DNA of 64,000 nucleotides, from the NCBI RefSeq assembly GCF_000213175.1, contig NW_009799100.1, positions 730,409 to 794,408 on the forward strand, in the 5' to 3' direction. This DNA comes from Neurospora tetrasperma FGSC 2508. Taxonomy: Eukaryota > Ascomycota > Sordariomycetes > Sordariales > Sordariaceae. Of the stretch, positions 1 to 12,028 are shown piece by piece. Numbering within the stretch: the stretch's first letter is position 1; the number at the start of each line of letters is the position of its first letter. The notes beneath the pieces are model-generated. The model saw only the letters and a list, made by a program, of their open reading frames with translations, did not search any database and was not told where the DNA came from. Made by a program: the position numbers and the translations under genes.

Positions 1-3000
1 AACTAAAATTAATAAGCGGAAAAGCTGAAAATAGTAATTTTAATAAAATATTAAAAATATTTAGCTTTTTATTAGTAAATACCTTAAAGGACTACTATTA
101 TAAGAACTATAGGATTATAAAATTAAGTTTAAGGAAGGAATTAAATTTAAGTTTTTTAAAGTATCTTATATTAATAAGAAGTAAAATATAGAATTTAGGA
201 AGTATTTAAATGAAAATTTAAAACGAAAATATATTCGGGAATTTATATTACTAATAGAGTACCCTATCCTCTTCGTACCGAAGAAGGACGGAAAATTACG
301 CCTTTATATAGATTATAAACAATTAAATTAAGAGATTATAAGAAATAATTATCCCCTACTACTAGTTTTATATATTTGAAATTAATTAGAAGGAGTATAA
401 TACTTTACGCACTTTAATTTATCTATTACTTATACTTATATCCGAATTAAAGAAGGAAACGAATAGAAAATAGTATTTCGTATACTCTATAAATATTATA
501 AATACCTTATTATACCCTTTGGATTAATTAATATACCTATAATATTCTAATTTATTATTAATTATACAATTCGCCTATACTTTAATAAATTTACTATCTA
601 CTATCTAAATAATATCCTTATTTATTCTAAAACCCTCGCAAAATATAAGGAATATATAAAAAAAGTACTAAATACGCTATATAAATACAAATTTTCCGTT
701 AATATAGAGAAGAGTAAATTCTATATAAAGGAAATTATATTTCTTAGATATCTAATTTTAAAAAATAAAGTTAGGATAGAACTAAATAAAGTAAAAGCCG
801 TACGGAACTAGCCGATACTTAGGAACGTAACTAAAGTCTACGGATTCTTAGGGTTTATTAACTTTTACCGTATATTTATATAGGACTATAGGAAGATTGC
901 TAAATTATTATACAAATTTATTAAGAAAGAAGCCGCTTTTATATAAGGAAAAACGGAAGAGGAAACTTTTAGGGCTATTTATAATACAATTATTATAAAT
1001 CCCGTACTAAAATTTCCTAATTTAAGTAAACCCTTTAAAATCGAAACTGATATATTGGATTATACTATTAGAAAATAATTAGAATAATATAATAAGTATA
1101 GGAAATTATATCCTATAATTTTCTTTTTAAAGAAGTTAAAAGGACTTTATTGTAATTACCCTATTTATAATAAGGAACTTTTCGCTATTATTAAAGTATT
1201 TTAAAAATAGAGGCTATACTTTAATAGTATTATATATAAAGTATAAATTTATACTGACTATAATAATCTTCGGTATTTTACGACTATTAAGGTACTTAAC
1301 GGCCGCTAAATATAATAAGCTAAATTCTTAATAAAATTCAATTTCAAAATCAATTATAAAAAGTAAATAGAAAACGCCTACGCCAACGTATTAAACCAAC
1401 AGGCAAACTATATAAAAAATATTATAAAAGCCTCTATACCCTTATTTTAGGAATAATTGGACGGATTATCCGTATACTTTCTATAAAAATAGGTAGAATA
1501 CTACGCTGTCTATAGGGTTAAATTGTAGGACCCTAATTACTATACTACTATTAATACCCTAGAGGAATAGTAAAAATAAGAAGATAGTTAAGAAAATAGA
1601 ATTATCCTTTAGAATAATAAATTAGAGTATTATAATAAGGCCTATATTTAGCCCGAATAGTATAAAGCGCTTATTATAAGGATATATACGTCCAAAATAG
1701 GAAAATATATAGGTATTACTAAAATTATAGTACGGATATAGTAGTACTACGATTTTCTAAGAATAAAAACCGAAGTAGCTCGAATATTATAGGCCTATAA
1801 ATATTATAGTAAAATTAGGGTTGTAAAATATAAGTTATATAGATTCTTCGAACCCCTAGAAGTTGTAGAAAGGCTATAGAATTCAGTAACTATAGACTTT
1901 ATTACTAAATTACTACCGTTTACAGATACTACAATAGGAATTATTTATAATAATATCCTAATAGTAGTAAATAGGCTAATTAAATAAAATTATTTTTTAC
2001 CCTATAAAGAAACGTAGTTAATAGAATAATTTATAAATATAATCTATTACAATATTATTTTAGTATACAATTAGCCGAAGGAATAGATTACAGATAGGGA
2101 TATTAAGTTCGCGTCTAAGTTCTAATAAATATTAATAATTAAATTCGGTACTAAGAGTAAAATATTAATAATATATTATTTATAGATAGATAAATAAATA
2201 GAAAGGATTAATTAGATTGTAGAGTAATATTTAAACAATTATATCAATTTTAAATAGAATAATTGGGTAGAATTATTACCCGTAGTATATTTAGTATATA
2301 ATACCTCCCCTATAGAAATTATTAAAGTTTTACCTTTCTTTATAAATTACGGGTATAAATTAGAATTTTTGGAAAGACTAGATATAAACGTTCCTAGGGC
2401 TTTAATTAAGGCTGGAAAACTATATATACTATATAAAAAATTTAAGGAGGAATTAGAATTCGTTAAATAAAAGATAAGCTGGTATTTTAATTAAAAAAGG
2501 TTTAAGGAACTTCGCTTTAAGGAAGGGGATAAAATCCTTTTATTTATTAAGAATCTTAGGGTAAAGAGGCTAAATAAGAAGCTTAACGACCGACGGATAG
2601 AACTATTTAAAATTAAAAAGAAAATTTCTAATATAATATACTAATTAAATATTCTTAATACTATAAAACTAAGATTATATTTATTCTACATTATACTATT
2701 AGAACTAATATTTAAAAATATACGAATTAATATACGAACTAATATTAAAAATGAGAAAGAAGAATAAAATATAGAACAAATTTTAAATTTAAGAGTAAAA
2801 GAAGGAGAATTGGAATACCTTATTAAATAGGATAGGTTTAATTCTAAAAATAATACGTAGGAACCTATTAAGAATTTGAATTGCCCTAAGAAATTAAAAG
2901 AATTCTATTAGAAGAACTCTAATCAGCCGGAGTAAAAGGATTACCCAATTAAAAAGTAGGGAAGGCCGATATATTTAATAAAACCTAATCTACGGGCATA

Positions 3001-3570
3001 AAATCGCTAGAAGTAAGCGTACCCGTAAAATACTCTTCGGGTAGAGGTTTAAACTCTTACCTAATAGCCCTATCCTCTTCCTCCTATACTTCCAATTCGG
3101 TTATAATAATCCGGGATATATTACTAATTTTAACCGTTAATTCTTCTTACTAGCACTTTACTTTTACTAAGCGAAGAATACTATTTTATATCGTCCTTAG
3201 AAATACTTCCTACTCCTACTTCAATTTCTTATTTTCTACAAGTATTTACACTATTATAATATTAATAAAGGAACTAATTAAATAGTAATAAGTAATTTAT
3301 ATTTTAAATTATAATTAACCTCTTTATAAAGGCGGGCGCTATAAATATATTTACTATACTTCGAATATCCAGAAAGCTTCTTATAAATAAATTTATAATT
3401 AGAATAACGTTAGTAAAGTATAATTATAGAATTAAAGGATTTAATATAAATTAGTAAATTCCAACGCTATCCGGACAACGAACTCTTAGAAATGCGGTTA
3501 GATATAATAATAAATATATAAGAGAGGAATTTACTAAGGATAGAATAATAAAAGGAATTGTACTAAAAAT
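1..3570 (+). mobile_element. Ty3/gypsy chromovirus, RIP-degraded, 5' end outside window
   Basis: AT-rich pol remnant readable left to right through many stops. Near 263-300 the frame reads like the reverse-transcriptase motif VPKKDGKLRL. At 602-613 the catalytic YLDD box appears as YLNN followed by ILIYS, the D-to-N changes being what G-to-A mutation gives. Near 840-870 a GFLGFINFYR stretch marks the RT/RNase H connection. Integrase-like sequence follows around 1900-2250, including a TERINQTL-type stretch. About 2808-2885 reads as a chromodomain (EYLIK.D.....NNT.EP with Trp codons turned to stops). A chromodomain after integrase identifies a chromovirus. No intact ORF remains, so it is non-functional by itself. 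The 5' LTR and gag lie left of the window. Confidence 0.85.
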
Positions 3571-3582
3571 AAGAAAAGGGGG

Positions 3583-4094
3583 TAAAAACGTCGGAGGATT
3601 AACAAACCGTCGAAGACGTTAGCTAAAAAAGAAGGGTATTGTACTACGAACTTAAACGATATAAGGGTCGCCTAAATCCTTAGGATCCAGTAATCTTACT
3701 AGGGACGATTAGTATAACTCTTAGTAGCTAGGAAGGGCGTATAAGTAAGCGTAAACTCACTATATACGGGCTTACTATATATAAGTACTTACTAATAAAT
3801 AGGCGCTTATAGTAAGTAAGCGCTTACAGGTAAGTAGGTGCTTACGGTAAGTAAGGATATTATTGTAAGTAGATACTTAGTAACTAAGAAGCTAAATATA
3901 GTTTAGAAGTATAAAGGGACGGCTAGAGAATTCAAATTATTAAATAGTTCGCTAATAATTAATAGATTATTATTACCGAAACTAGTATTACGTACATATA
4001 CTTATTGTAAACCTTTTGGCTTCACCGAACAGTACTAATAGTCTTTATACCTTTAGCTATTTTATTTAGGCAGATTAGACTGCCGTTTGTTACA
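3583..4094 (+). repeat. putative 3' LTR of the gypsy element
   Basis: A purine tract AAGAAAAGGGGG at 3571-3582 resembles a polypurine tract and directly precedes this block. The block ends at 4094 in TTTGTTACA, which loosely mirrors the GTAAAAACG near its start, as expected for RIP-altered TG...CA termini. Inside, 3735-3885 carries many short TAAGTA/TAAGCGCTTA words. The 5' partner LTR is outside the window, so the boundaries are inferred. Confidence 0.4.
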
Positions 4095-4101
4095 CTACTC
4101 T

Positions 4102-4138
4102 AGTACTACTCTAGTACTTTTAATACTAGAGTAGTACT
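4102..4138. repeat. perfect 15-bp inverted repeat, 7-nt loop
   Basis: Arms 4102-4116 (AGTACTACTCTAGTA) and 4124-4138 are exact reverse complements around CTTTTAA. It lies just after the putative gypsy LTR end and shares its CTAG/GTAC words with the larger repeat block at 4427-4559. Confidence 0.8.
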
Positions 4139-4144
4139 AATTAG

Positions 4145-4426
4145 TATTTTAGTAATATTTAAAATAGAAGATTTAATACATATTTCAATTATAGTATATA
4201 ATAATGAAATTTATAGATTGTATATTTATTATTAGAAAATTATTTCCATTCTTCTTTAATTAATTATTTTATCTTTTTGAATAATCTAAAATCAAAATTC
4301 TATAGCTAAATGAAGAAAAATCCTTACTAAATAAAGATACTATTTTCTTACTTGTTTATTTTTATATAATACACACACAGTTCAAACATTTCCAAAATAT
4401 CAATTTTCAGAAATTAGTATTTTTAG
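4145..4426. other. AT-rich spacer, no gene seen
   Basis: Very AT-rich DNA without an open frame, between the hairpin and the CTAGTA block. It may be another RIP-degraded repeat. Confidence 0.5.
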
Positions 4427-4559
4427 TATACTAGAGTCTAGTACTAGTCTAGTACTAGTACTAGTCTAGTACTAGTACTAGTCTAGTCTAGTACTGAGGT
4501 GGTACTAGTACTAGTACTAAAGTCTAGTACTCTAGTACTACTAATTAGTACTGTACTAA
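4427..4559. repeat. CTAGTA/GTACTAG-rich palindromic repeat
   Basis: About 130 bp built almost entirely from overlapping CTAGTA, GTACTAG and AGTACT words, each self-complementary or nearly so. It abuts the truncated 3' end of the Hsp70-like gene fragment; that fragment's last codons and stop fall at its edge. Confidence 0.8.
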
Positions 4560-5344
4560 TTCCCAACTCTGGATTCTAGCGGAAGAACGTGATACAGCGG
4601 GTCGCAGATTAACCGGAATTGCGTACCCTCGACTTGAGGTGCGGCATTGGTGTACGTATATTGCTGGTAGTCTTTGGCTACAAGGTCCTTTAAGCATCGC
4701 GAAGAGAATTTGTTAGCGTTCGGGCTGTTTTTGCGAATCATTGTGACAGCTGGCTTCTTTTGGTAGTCACTTACATAGTAAAGAACCAGCGGAGCCTGAT
4801 CCTCCCACTCAGTTGCATTGGGCAGCTTTCTTTGCACGCCGATTCCGACACCCTGAGTGAGGAATTGTCTGGCAGTTAGAGCGTACTCCACCGTTGCAAT
4901 TGCACCCCTAGTGGCTGACGATTGTTCATGATTGTGGATGTCCCGCTCGAAATGAGGCCGTGGGAGACCAGCGTCTTTGACGAGTTGTTGCAGGCGAAGT
5001 AATAGAGGAAAATTGTAAAGCTCATACTCCAATCCTCCTCCTGAAACCATCACACTTCCGGCAACCTTGCGGTGTCGCATGATTCTCCTGAGAAGCGCGA
5101 ACTGTTCGGCTGCAACTTTGAGCGGATGACGGTTCGCGCATTCCCAGAAGTAATTGCATGCCGCGTTGGAAATCTCCAAGCGTACGCTGCCACCTTTGGT
5201 GGTATTGACTATGAGCGTGAAGGCACGCTCCCTACTGGGATTGTTTAAGTGAGGGCCCAGGTCTCGTGCGAAGCTCTTGCAACGATCATGAACGTCAGCT
5301 TTCTTTGCTGGGAATAACGCTCTTCCAGTTTGAGTGGAGAACAC
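4556..5344 (-). pseudogene. Hsp70-like ATPase, 3' part of gene split by copia
   Basis: This is the C-terminal half of an Hsp70/actin-fold protein whose N-terminal half lies at 12024-13133. Reading leftward it opens with FSTQTGRALFPAKK, which continues in frame from VEYVDDV on the other side of the copia insertion. It includes a glycine-rich VMVSGGGLEYEL stretch, matching VVVAGGSLTNAVLLERV in the paralogue at 13757-15939 and corresponding to the late nucleotide-binding element of Hsp70 proteins. It also has ATRGAIATVEYALTARQFL, again shared. Unlike the paralogue it has no introns here. After FRLICDPLY the homology stops and a TAG is reached in the CTAGTA repeat, so about 45 residues present in the paralogue are missing. 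GC content is normal, unlike the flanking RIPped DNA. An apparent Met start at 5383 lies within the copia LTR and is not the gene start. Confidence 0.8.
5340..5344. repeat. target-site duplication AACAC, left copy
   Basis: AACAC directly precedes the left LTR and is repeated at 12024-12028 after the right LTR. A 5-bp duplication is usual for LTR-retrotransposon integrase. Confidence 0.9.
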
Positions 5345-5530
5345 TATTAAACCATACTGCAAGGAAGCGATCACGGTGAGCAACGAGATGGTGGTGAAAG
5401 TCTTGATTAACTAAAGAAAGAAAGAAAAAAGAAGAAGGAGGATAAAATCCGACTTATATATAGGGTAGCCATGTGTGGAGCGTATCCACTAATGCCAAGA
5501 GAATGCTAAGAATTGGTGATGGCTTCAATA
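5345..5530 (-). repeat. copia 3' LTR (left end)
   Basis: 186 bp. In element orientation it starts TATTGAAGCC and ends GGTTTAATA, where the other LTR has TGTTGAAGCC and GGTTCAACA. I count 16 differences from the right LTR, 15 of them transitions. Confidence 0.92.
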
Positions 5531-5544
5531 CTCCCCCTTGATCC
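5531..5544 (-). other. copia polypurine tract
   Basis: In element orientation GGATCAAGGGGGAG lies immediately upstream of the 3' LTR, the position where plus-strand synthesis is primed. Confidence 0.75.
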
Positions 5545-8500
5545 AAATATAGATTGCCCTAAGAGAGAGAGAAGAAGAAAAAAAAGGGAACGAAGTTAGA
5601 TATAAATAACCTCTTACGACTAGTACTAGTAAAAACCCAGTAGGAAAAGGATTACCATTGTAAGGGTAGGCAGCGGCGGAGAAAATAAGAAATAAGAGAG
5701 AAAAAAGTATAAAAAATATAAAAGCTTTTACCGTAGTAGTCGTATAGCTACAGGACCACTACTAATCGATTCGTTTTATTGAGGCAATTAAAATAAACGT
5801 ACATACAGTACGCTAGGGTGATAGGAAGGTAGTTAAATAGTCGTGAGTCGATTTTTAAAATTTTCTATAGTATGGAATTTCATAGGATTTGGAAAATCGC
5901 AACTCAAACTATTAAAGTATATATCTCCTTAGGGTAAGGGAGCAAGAGATATAGGTAAAGTAACGCCTAATATAGAATATAACGAAAAATAAAAGAAAAA
6001 AAAAGGCTCTTCAGTAGTGTAATAGCTGCTCGTACATAGAAAATTCAATTGTAGGGTAGGGTAGTCGAACGGCCGGGTACTAAGAAAGTATTATTATATC
6101 TTTAGTAGGTCTAATAGCCCTAACGCCTACCGGTATTGCTCAAAGATACTTTAAGAAAGCACCTTTATAAAAATATTAGCGATTTACTCCTTAGTAGCTA
6201 TATATTAGAAATTTACGCTTCTAATCGTCTATATCTCCCTATACTATATTTCCTTAATATTAATATATTTAGTACGAGAATAGTATTAAGGGTTCTTCGC
6301 AAGAACTATAGTACTTTAATTATTATAGCGAATAATAATAGCTTTTATAAGTAGGAAGGCGAGGTCGGTTAATAACCGTTTAAGCCAAATAGCCTCTTTT
6401 ACTGCTTAAGTTTGAATTATAACCTTTGCCTCGCAAGAGGATAGGGTAATAATCTACTATTATTTTAATTACCAACTAACAACTACACTACCGATTTGAA
6501 ATATATAACCCCTTATAGAGCGCTTAGTAGGGGTATCCCCTCCCCAATTAATATCTATAAATCCAGTAAGAATAAAGGATAGGCCGGAGTAAATAAAGTA
6601 TAGGATAAGAGTACCCTTAAAATACTTAAATATATATTTTATAATTATAATATAGGTTTGGGTTGGTTTAGCAAGGTAACAGCGATAAAAAAATACTATA
6701 AAAGCGATATTTGGCCAGGTATTGAATATAGTATATATAAATAAACCGATAGCGCTTATATACTAATATTTATCGGAGTTGGACGTTTGGAAGCCCTCTA
6801 GCAATTCGGGTATCTTACTATTATCTATAGGGGTAGATACCGGCTTGCAATCTAACATTCCGAACTTACTAAACACCTTCTTAAAATAAGCCTTCTAATT
6901 TAGCCAAAGCGTACGTTTTAACCTATCGCGGGTTATAACTATACCTAGGTAATATAAATAGAGCCCTATATCGGTTATTTTAAAGTGCTTACTCAGTATA
7001 TTCTTTAGAGTTTAAATATTTTTTACGGATAGTCCAATAATAAGTAAATTATTAATGTAAACAGCAATATAGGTAGTTCCTTTACTAAAAATAATAATAT
7101 TAATTAATAGTAGTATAAAGCCAAAGTTATTAAAAAATGCAGCTAAAGTATTGTACCAAATACGGGGGCTTTATTTTAAACTATAAAGCGCGCGGTTAAA
7201 CTTATATATTAGAATTAAATTACTACTAGTAATACTGGGAGGTTATTCTATATAAATATCTTCCTCTACTAGGCCGTATAGGAAAGTAGTCTAGACGTCC
7301 ATTTATTCTAATTCTAAATCGAGGGCGGCGGCGAGGGCGAATATAAATTTATAATTCATAGGCTTTATAATTAAAACAAATGTTTTATTATAATTAATCC
7401 CCTTACGCTATTTAAAGTTATAGACTACCTAGCGAGCCTTATAACGAAGGACTTTGCTATTAGGACCAATCTTAAACTTATATACCTATTTCCTAAATAG
7501 TAATCGGCGGTTAATATTATAAGGAATAAAGATCCAAGTCTAATTCTCAATAAGGGAATAGTATTTAGCTTATATAATTACCTACTATTTCTTCTAATCT
7601 AATCGTTTTATAACTTCTTAAAGATTTTTGGGTTCTAGTACTAGTAGTATAGCAAAGGTAACGAAAGCTAATAAATTAATATTAGGCTTATTAGTAACTT
7701 TTAATAATAACTATTATTTACTAGAAATTATAAATTCGGGGGGTCGTAGCTCGGAGTAATAATTAGTAATAACGTGCTAATAATTTAAATTAAAGAGATT
7801 TAGGCCTCCGCTAATATAAATAGTATTAAATATTAGTATAGTGGGGTCGGTTAATAAGGACGAAGTCTAAGGCAATTCGTCCGGAGGTATTAATAACATT
7901 GAAAAATTAGTAAATTGTAAAATAAATAACAATAGTATAAATATATTAGAATCTCCCCCTAGCTATACTAGTAGAACTCCCCCTAAATTAGAACTATAAA
8001 ATAAACGAATTAATAGCAATAATAATAGCGGTAATAGTAGCGGCGTAGGTATTAGCGTAATGGCTAGCAATAGTTAAAGTTTAGATAATGATTATAAGGA
8101 TATTAAAGAGAAGCTTACAAAGCGTATATCCGAATTCTTCGGGTAGCCCTCCGCGGGGTTGGATATAGGGTTAAAAGTACTAGAAAAGGCGTATAAATCC
8201 GTAAAAAAAGTACTAAAATTAGAGTCCGGCGCGTAATAGAGGGAGGGTAAATTATTAAATATATTAAAAACCGACGTAGTAGGGTTGGGAGAAATATATA
8301 TATATATTTTATTAATAATTATATTATTAGTAGAAATTACTTTATAACCGTCCGTAAGTATAATATAATTCGACGACCCCTTATAGTCCAACAGCTTACC
8401 TCGGCCGGCCGCTAGAATTAATTTCCCTAAGAAATCCGCGTCGGGCAGTTTATAATAGTAAGGGGCGCTAAAAATTTTTAAATATAAAAAATTAGGCTTA

Positions 8501-11500
8501 TAGCCAGTCTATACTTCGAATAGCGTTTTATCGATAATTTTACTTGAATAATAGTTCTTTAAATAAATAATTATACGTAGAAGGATTAACTATAAGCGAT
8601 GGTTAAAACCGCTATCTTCCAAAATAATAGTAAAGCGCTCTTATAAAATCCTATTAAAATATTCTAATATACTATTCTATTCGTACTAATTAACTACTAA
8701 GTATACTAATATAATAAAACGGTTCGTATACTATAATTGAAAATATTTACTAGAATTCTTTCTAGTACAATTAAAATAAATATAGTAAATAGGATATTCA
8801 GGCCTATTGAATTTATTGTACTATGATTCTACTATACAAAGAGATTCGTCCCGGGTTTTAACTACATAAGCCTAAACGTACTACGTAAAATCATTAGTAA
8901 TAGTAACCCAATATTATTATCGCTATAAACCTTCAAAGCGGAAGGGGCTAAAATATCCGTACAAATATATTCAAAGGGCTGACTCCCTTTACGTACAATT
9001 CCCTTATAAGGAACCTATTTCAAACAGCCCAATATGTACTTATCGCAAAAATAAATATCAAGGACGGGGTAGATACTAATAAACATCGTTTAAAGGGAAA
9101 CGATATTTCCTTTACTAAAATAAATAAAGCGGTTATACTATATCTTAAATCTTTTTCATTTAATAGTGTAAGTAGCGAAAGTAAAGCGAAGCATTAGATT
9201 ATTAGTTAGTTAATAAATTAAATATATTCTATTTATATTAAACCCTTTAAAGCGGATTCTTTAATTATAAATTCCTATAGCTAGGCTATTTCCGAATACT
9301 ATAACAAAGCTACGGCAATTAAATTATAATACAGAAAGGAAGTTATAAACTATACGAGGGGAAAAGTAAGCTCCTTCTAGTAAAATGAAGGATAAATCGC
9401 CTTTATAAATAAAGGTACGTAGTAAATATATACTAATTACTTTAGGGGTAATTTCTATATTACTTATTCCTATTACAAGGAGGCCAATATAAGGGCGCAA
9501 ACTTTTAAAGCCGGCCTTATTATAGAAGAAGTAATTAGCGGCACCTAAATTAATAACGACTATATATTTAAAATTGTCTAAAAACTCGCGATGAAATTCT
9601 AAAGTGGACAACGCAACAATACGTTCTACAAGCCTAGAATTAAATAGTAGGACTGCAACGGGGAGTAGTATAGTAGCCGAAAGGGCGTTAATAAAATTAG
9701 ATTATTCAATTTATAAGTTTAAAGCAATAAGAGCTAATAATAGTAAGGTTATTAATAATAGCGCCGGCGGGGTTAGGTGTAGGGACGGTAAAATAAGCGG
9801 CGGGTTAGTATTAGAACTAAGTACTGTATAGCTTATAAATTTTAAAAAGTTAGTAATAAACTATAAGCTACCGGCTTCCTAATCGGAGCGAGAGCGCTTA
9901 TTAGGGCAAAGGTCTTCGAATTCAACTTTAAACTCCTTATTATCGAACGTAGCAACCAAAAGTACAACGGTTAATATAGGAGGGCGGTCGTTATTTTTTT
10001 AAAAGCCCGCACTCTAACTTAAATTCTTATACTATTCGGAATATTAGATATAACAACGCAAATCACTATAATTTAGTATCTTACACACCGAACAGGGTAC
10101 CAAAAAACACTCCCTATTATTACTATGCAGTCGTTTATTATTAACAAATTTAATAACCTTAGCAACGTATTTAGTAAGGTGGGCCTTTAAGCCCGCCGTA
10201 TCGAATACTAACTTATTAATATTATCTTTAAACTCGCTCTATTAACGTTTAATTAAAGATTCCTCAATCTCAGTAGTACACTTAGCCTTATCTAATATAA
10301 TTAGTACTTTAATAATTTTGCTAGCTTCATCCCGCTCCGGTAGGAAAAGATATTTTTAGCCGAATTTCGAAATAAAAGTAGTATATATAGGACCTAAACT
10401 CTAAATAAAATAATTAATTACTATAAAATTAGGTATAAGGTAATAATCGTCTATTTTAACTAACTGATACTAAATAATCTATAATTAATTTACAAAATTA
10501 GTAACGCTGTTATATTTATCGAGGGTAATAGCGTAGAAACGGGTTATAGCCTTTATAAAACCTTTAGAGTCCTTTAGGCAATAGTTATTAAAAACCTACT
10601 AAAGAATTTCGATAATAATTTACGGATCGTAGGTTCGAAACTTATTATAGATAGTTAAGGCGAATTTACTCACTAAGAAATTAAACTACTAGCACTAATT
10701 ATACTACCAATCTTCGACCTTATTTAAGTATTTCTACTCGGGGATACCGGTACGCTAGACGGGAGAGGTAGTATCGTTTATAATATCGAATGTAAATTAG
10801 GCCGTAATATAAGTAACAATAGTATCGCGCTAGGCTGTATAATTATTTCCGCTTCTAATAAGGATAAGGATAGTAATAATATTATTAAAGTCTTTATTAA
10901 GTATAATTACAATTTAGAAGTTTAGTAATGCTAGACATTAGAATACAATAATAGAAGAGCGGAAATAGAAGTAGGCGGTATAGCAATAATAAAACCCTAA
11001 AATTTTATAAAACTTAAAAGCGAGAACGGTACTAGACTTTAAGTAAAATTAAAAAATATAAATATAATAAATTACAGTAGTAATAGTGCAATAAAAATAA
11101 AATTTTAGAAGGATTCGTAGAAAATTTACAGTACGGTAGTAGTTTCTTAGAAAAGGTTAGGGAAATCGTAGTAGTTAAAATATCAGCGAGCGGTCGGCAG
11201 TTTAGTAGGACGCGGCCGGAGATTATACTAATATACTTTACAATAATTTTATTAAAGATTTTATATAGGGTAGCTACATCGACTTATAAATTTAGATATA
11301 GATATCCAACCTATTTATATAAATTTATAAAGTTGCACCGCGGGCAGTAGTAAATACCGTTACTAGTAAAGCAGTAGTAATAGCAGAATTTGTTGTACCC
11401 TAACAAATTTATAGAATAGGCAAAAACAGCCTTTTTCGCTATTATTACAATTTTATTAACGCAAGGGTAAATAAAGTCTCGTAATATATTAAAAATCGAA

Positions 11501-11820
11501 CGATTTTAATAATATTATAACTCAACGTAATAAATACAATTTATAATAGATCCAAACGGTTAAGAAAATTAGAGGATTAATAGTATTTCTAATTTTCAGA
11601 ATCCATACTCGGGTACGGGGCATTCGGTAGTCCGAACGCTATATTATAAAAGCATAGACCCTATAGTTACAATAACAGCAGCAATTATATTTAGTAAAAA
11701 GTATAATCCTTTTGGAGTATAATCAATAGCATTTCCTTTCTTCAAGGAAAGTAATAAATAGGAGAAAGGGTAGGGTAGGTAGGGACTATTGACTTAACTA
11801 TTGTAGCGGATCGAATAGCG

Positions 11821-11837
11821 TATCCAGGCTCATAACC
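11821..11837 (-). other. copia primer-binding site, half tRNA-iMet
   Basis: Directly after the 5' LTR the element reads GGTTATGAGCCTGGATA. GGTTATGAGC is complementary to the anticodon-loop region of initiator tRNA-Met (GCTCATAACC). This means priming by a tRNA half-molecule, as known for Drosophila copia and relatives, rather than by the tRNA 3' end. Confidence 0.75.
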
Positions 11838-12023
11838 TGTTGAACCATACTACAAGGAAGCGATTACGGTGAGCAACGAGATGGTAGTGAAAGTCTTAAT
11901 TGATTAAAGAAAGAAAGAAAAAAGAAGAAGGAGGATGAAATCCGACTTATATACAGGGTAGCCATATATAGATCGTATCCACTAATGCCAAGAGAATGCT
12001 AAGAACTGGTGATGGCTTCAACA
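11838..12023 (-). repeat. copia 5' LTR (right end) with promoter
   Basis: 186 bp. In element orientation it begins TGTTGAAGCC and ends GGTTCAACA, with perfect TGTTGAA/TTCAACA inverted tips. A TATA-like GTATATAAG (plus strand 11946-11954) followed by a pyrimidine-rich tract is a plausible element promoter. Confidence 0.92.
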
Positions 12024-12028
12024 AACAC
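12024..12028. repeat. target-site duplication AACAC, right copy
   Basis: Second AACAC copy, directly after the right LTR, matching 5340-5344. It lies inside the coding exon that the element interrupts. Confidence 0.9.

Larger units (their letters stand above)
5345..12023 (-). mobile_element. complete Ty1/copia LTR retrotransposon, RIP-degraded
   Basis: A 6,679-bp element, read on the minus strand, bounded by 186-bp LTRs and AACAC duplications. The primer-binding site follows the 5' LTR at 11821-11837 and a polypurine tract (5531-5544) precedes the 3' LTR. Near 9540-9600 a protease-like stretch reads VVINLGAAN.FFYNKAGF where active copias carry a DSGA-type motif. At about 7045-7075 the reverse-transcriptase box reads YINNLLIIG, equivalent to YVDDLLIIG with Asp turned to Asn. 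Protease before RT/RNase H, with RT downstream of integrase space, is the copia order. All frames are broken by stops and no autonomous protein remains. The base 5531-6430 holds only AT-rich 3' internal sequence and short spurious frames. Confidence 0.92.

Noticed and set aside
5345-5383. Met start at 5383 for the Hsp70-like fragment
   Set aside because: The codons come from the copia LTR; the real exon continues from 12024.
1-12023. CRISPR array or prokaryotic features
   Set aside because: The introns, RIP pattern and LTR elements make this eukaryotic nuclear DNA, and the repeats seen are not spaced as CRISPR.
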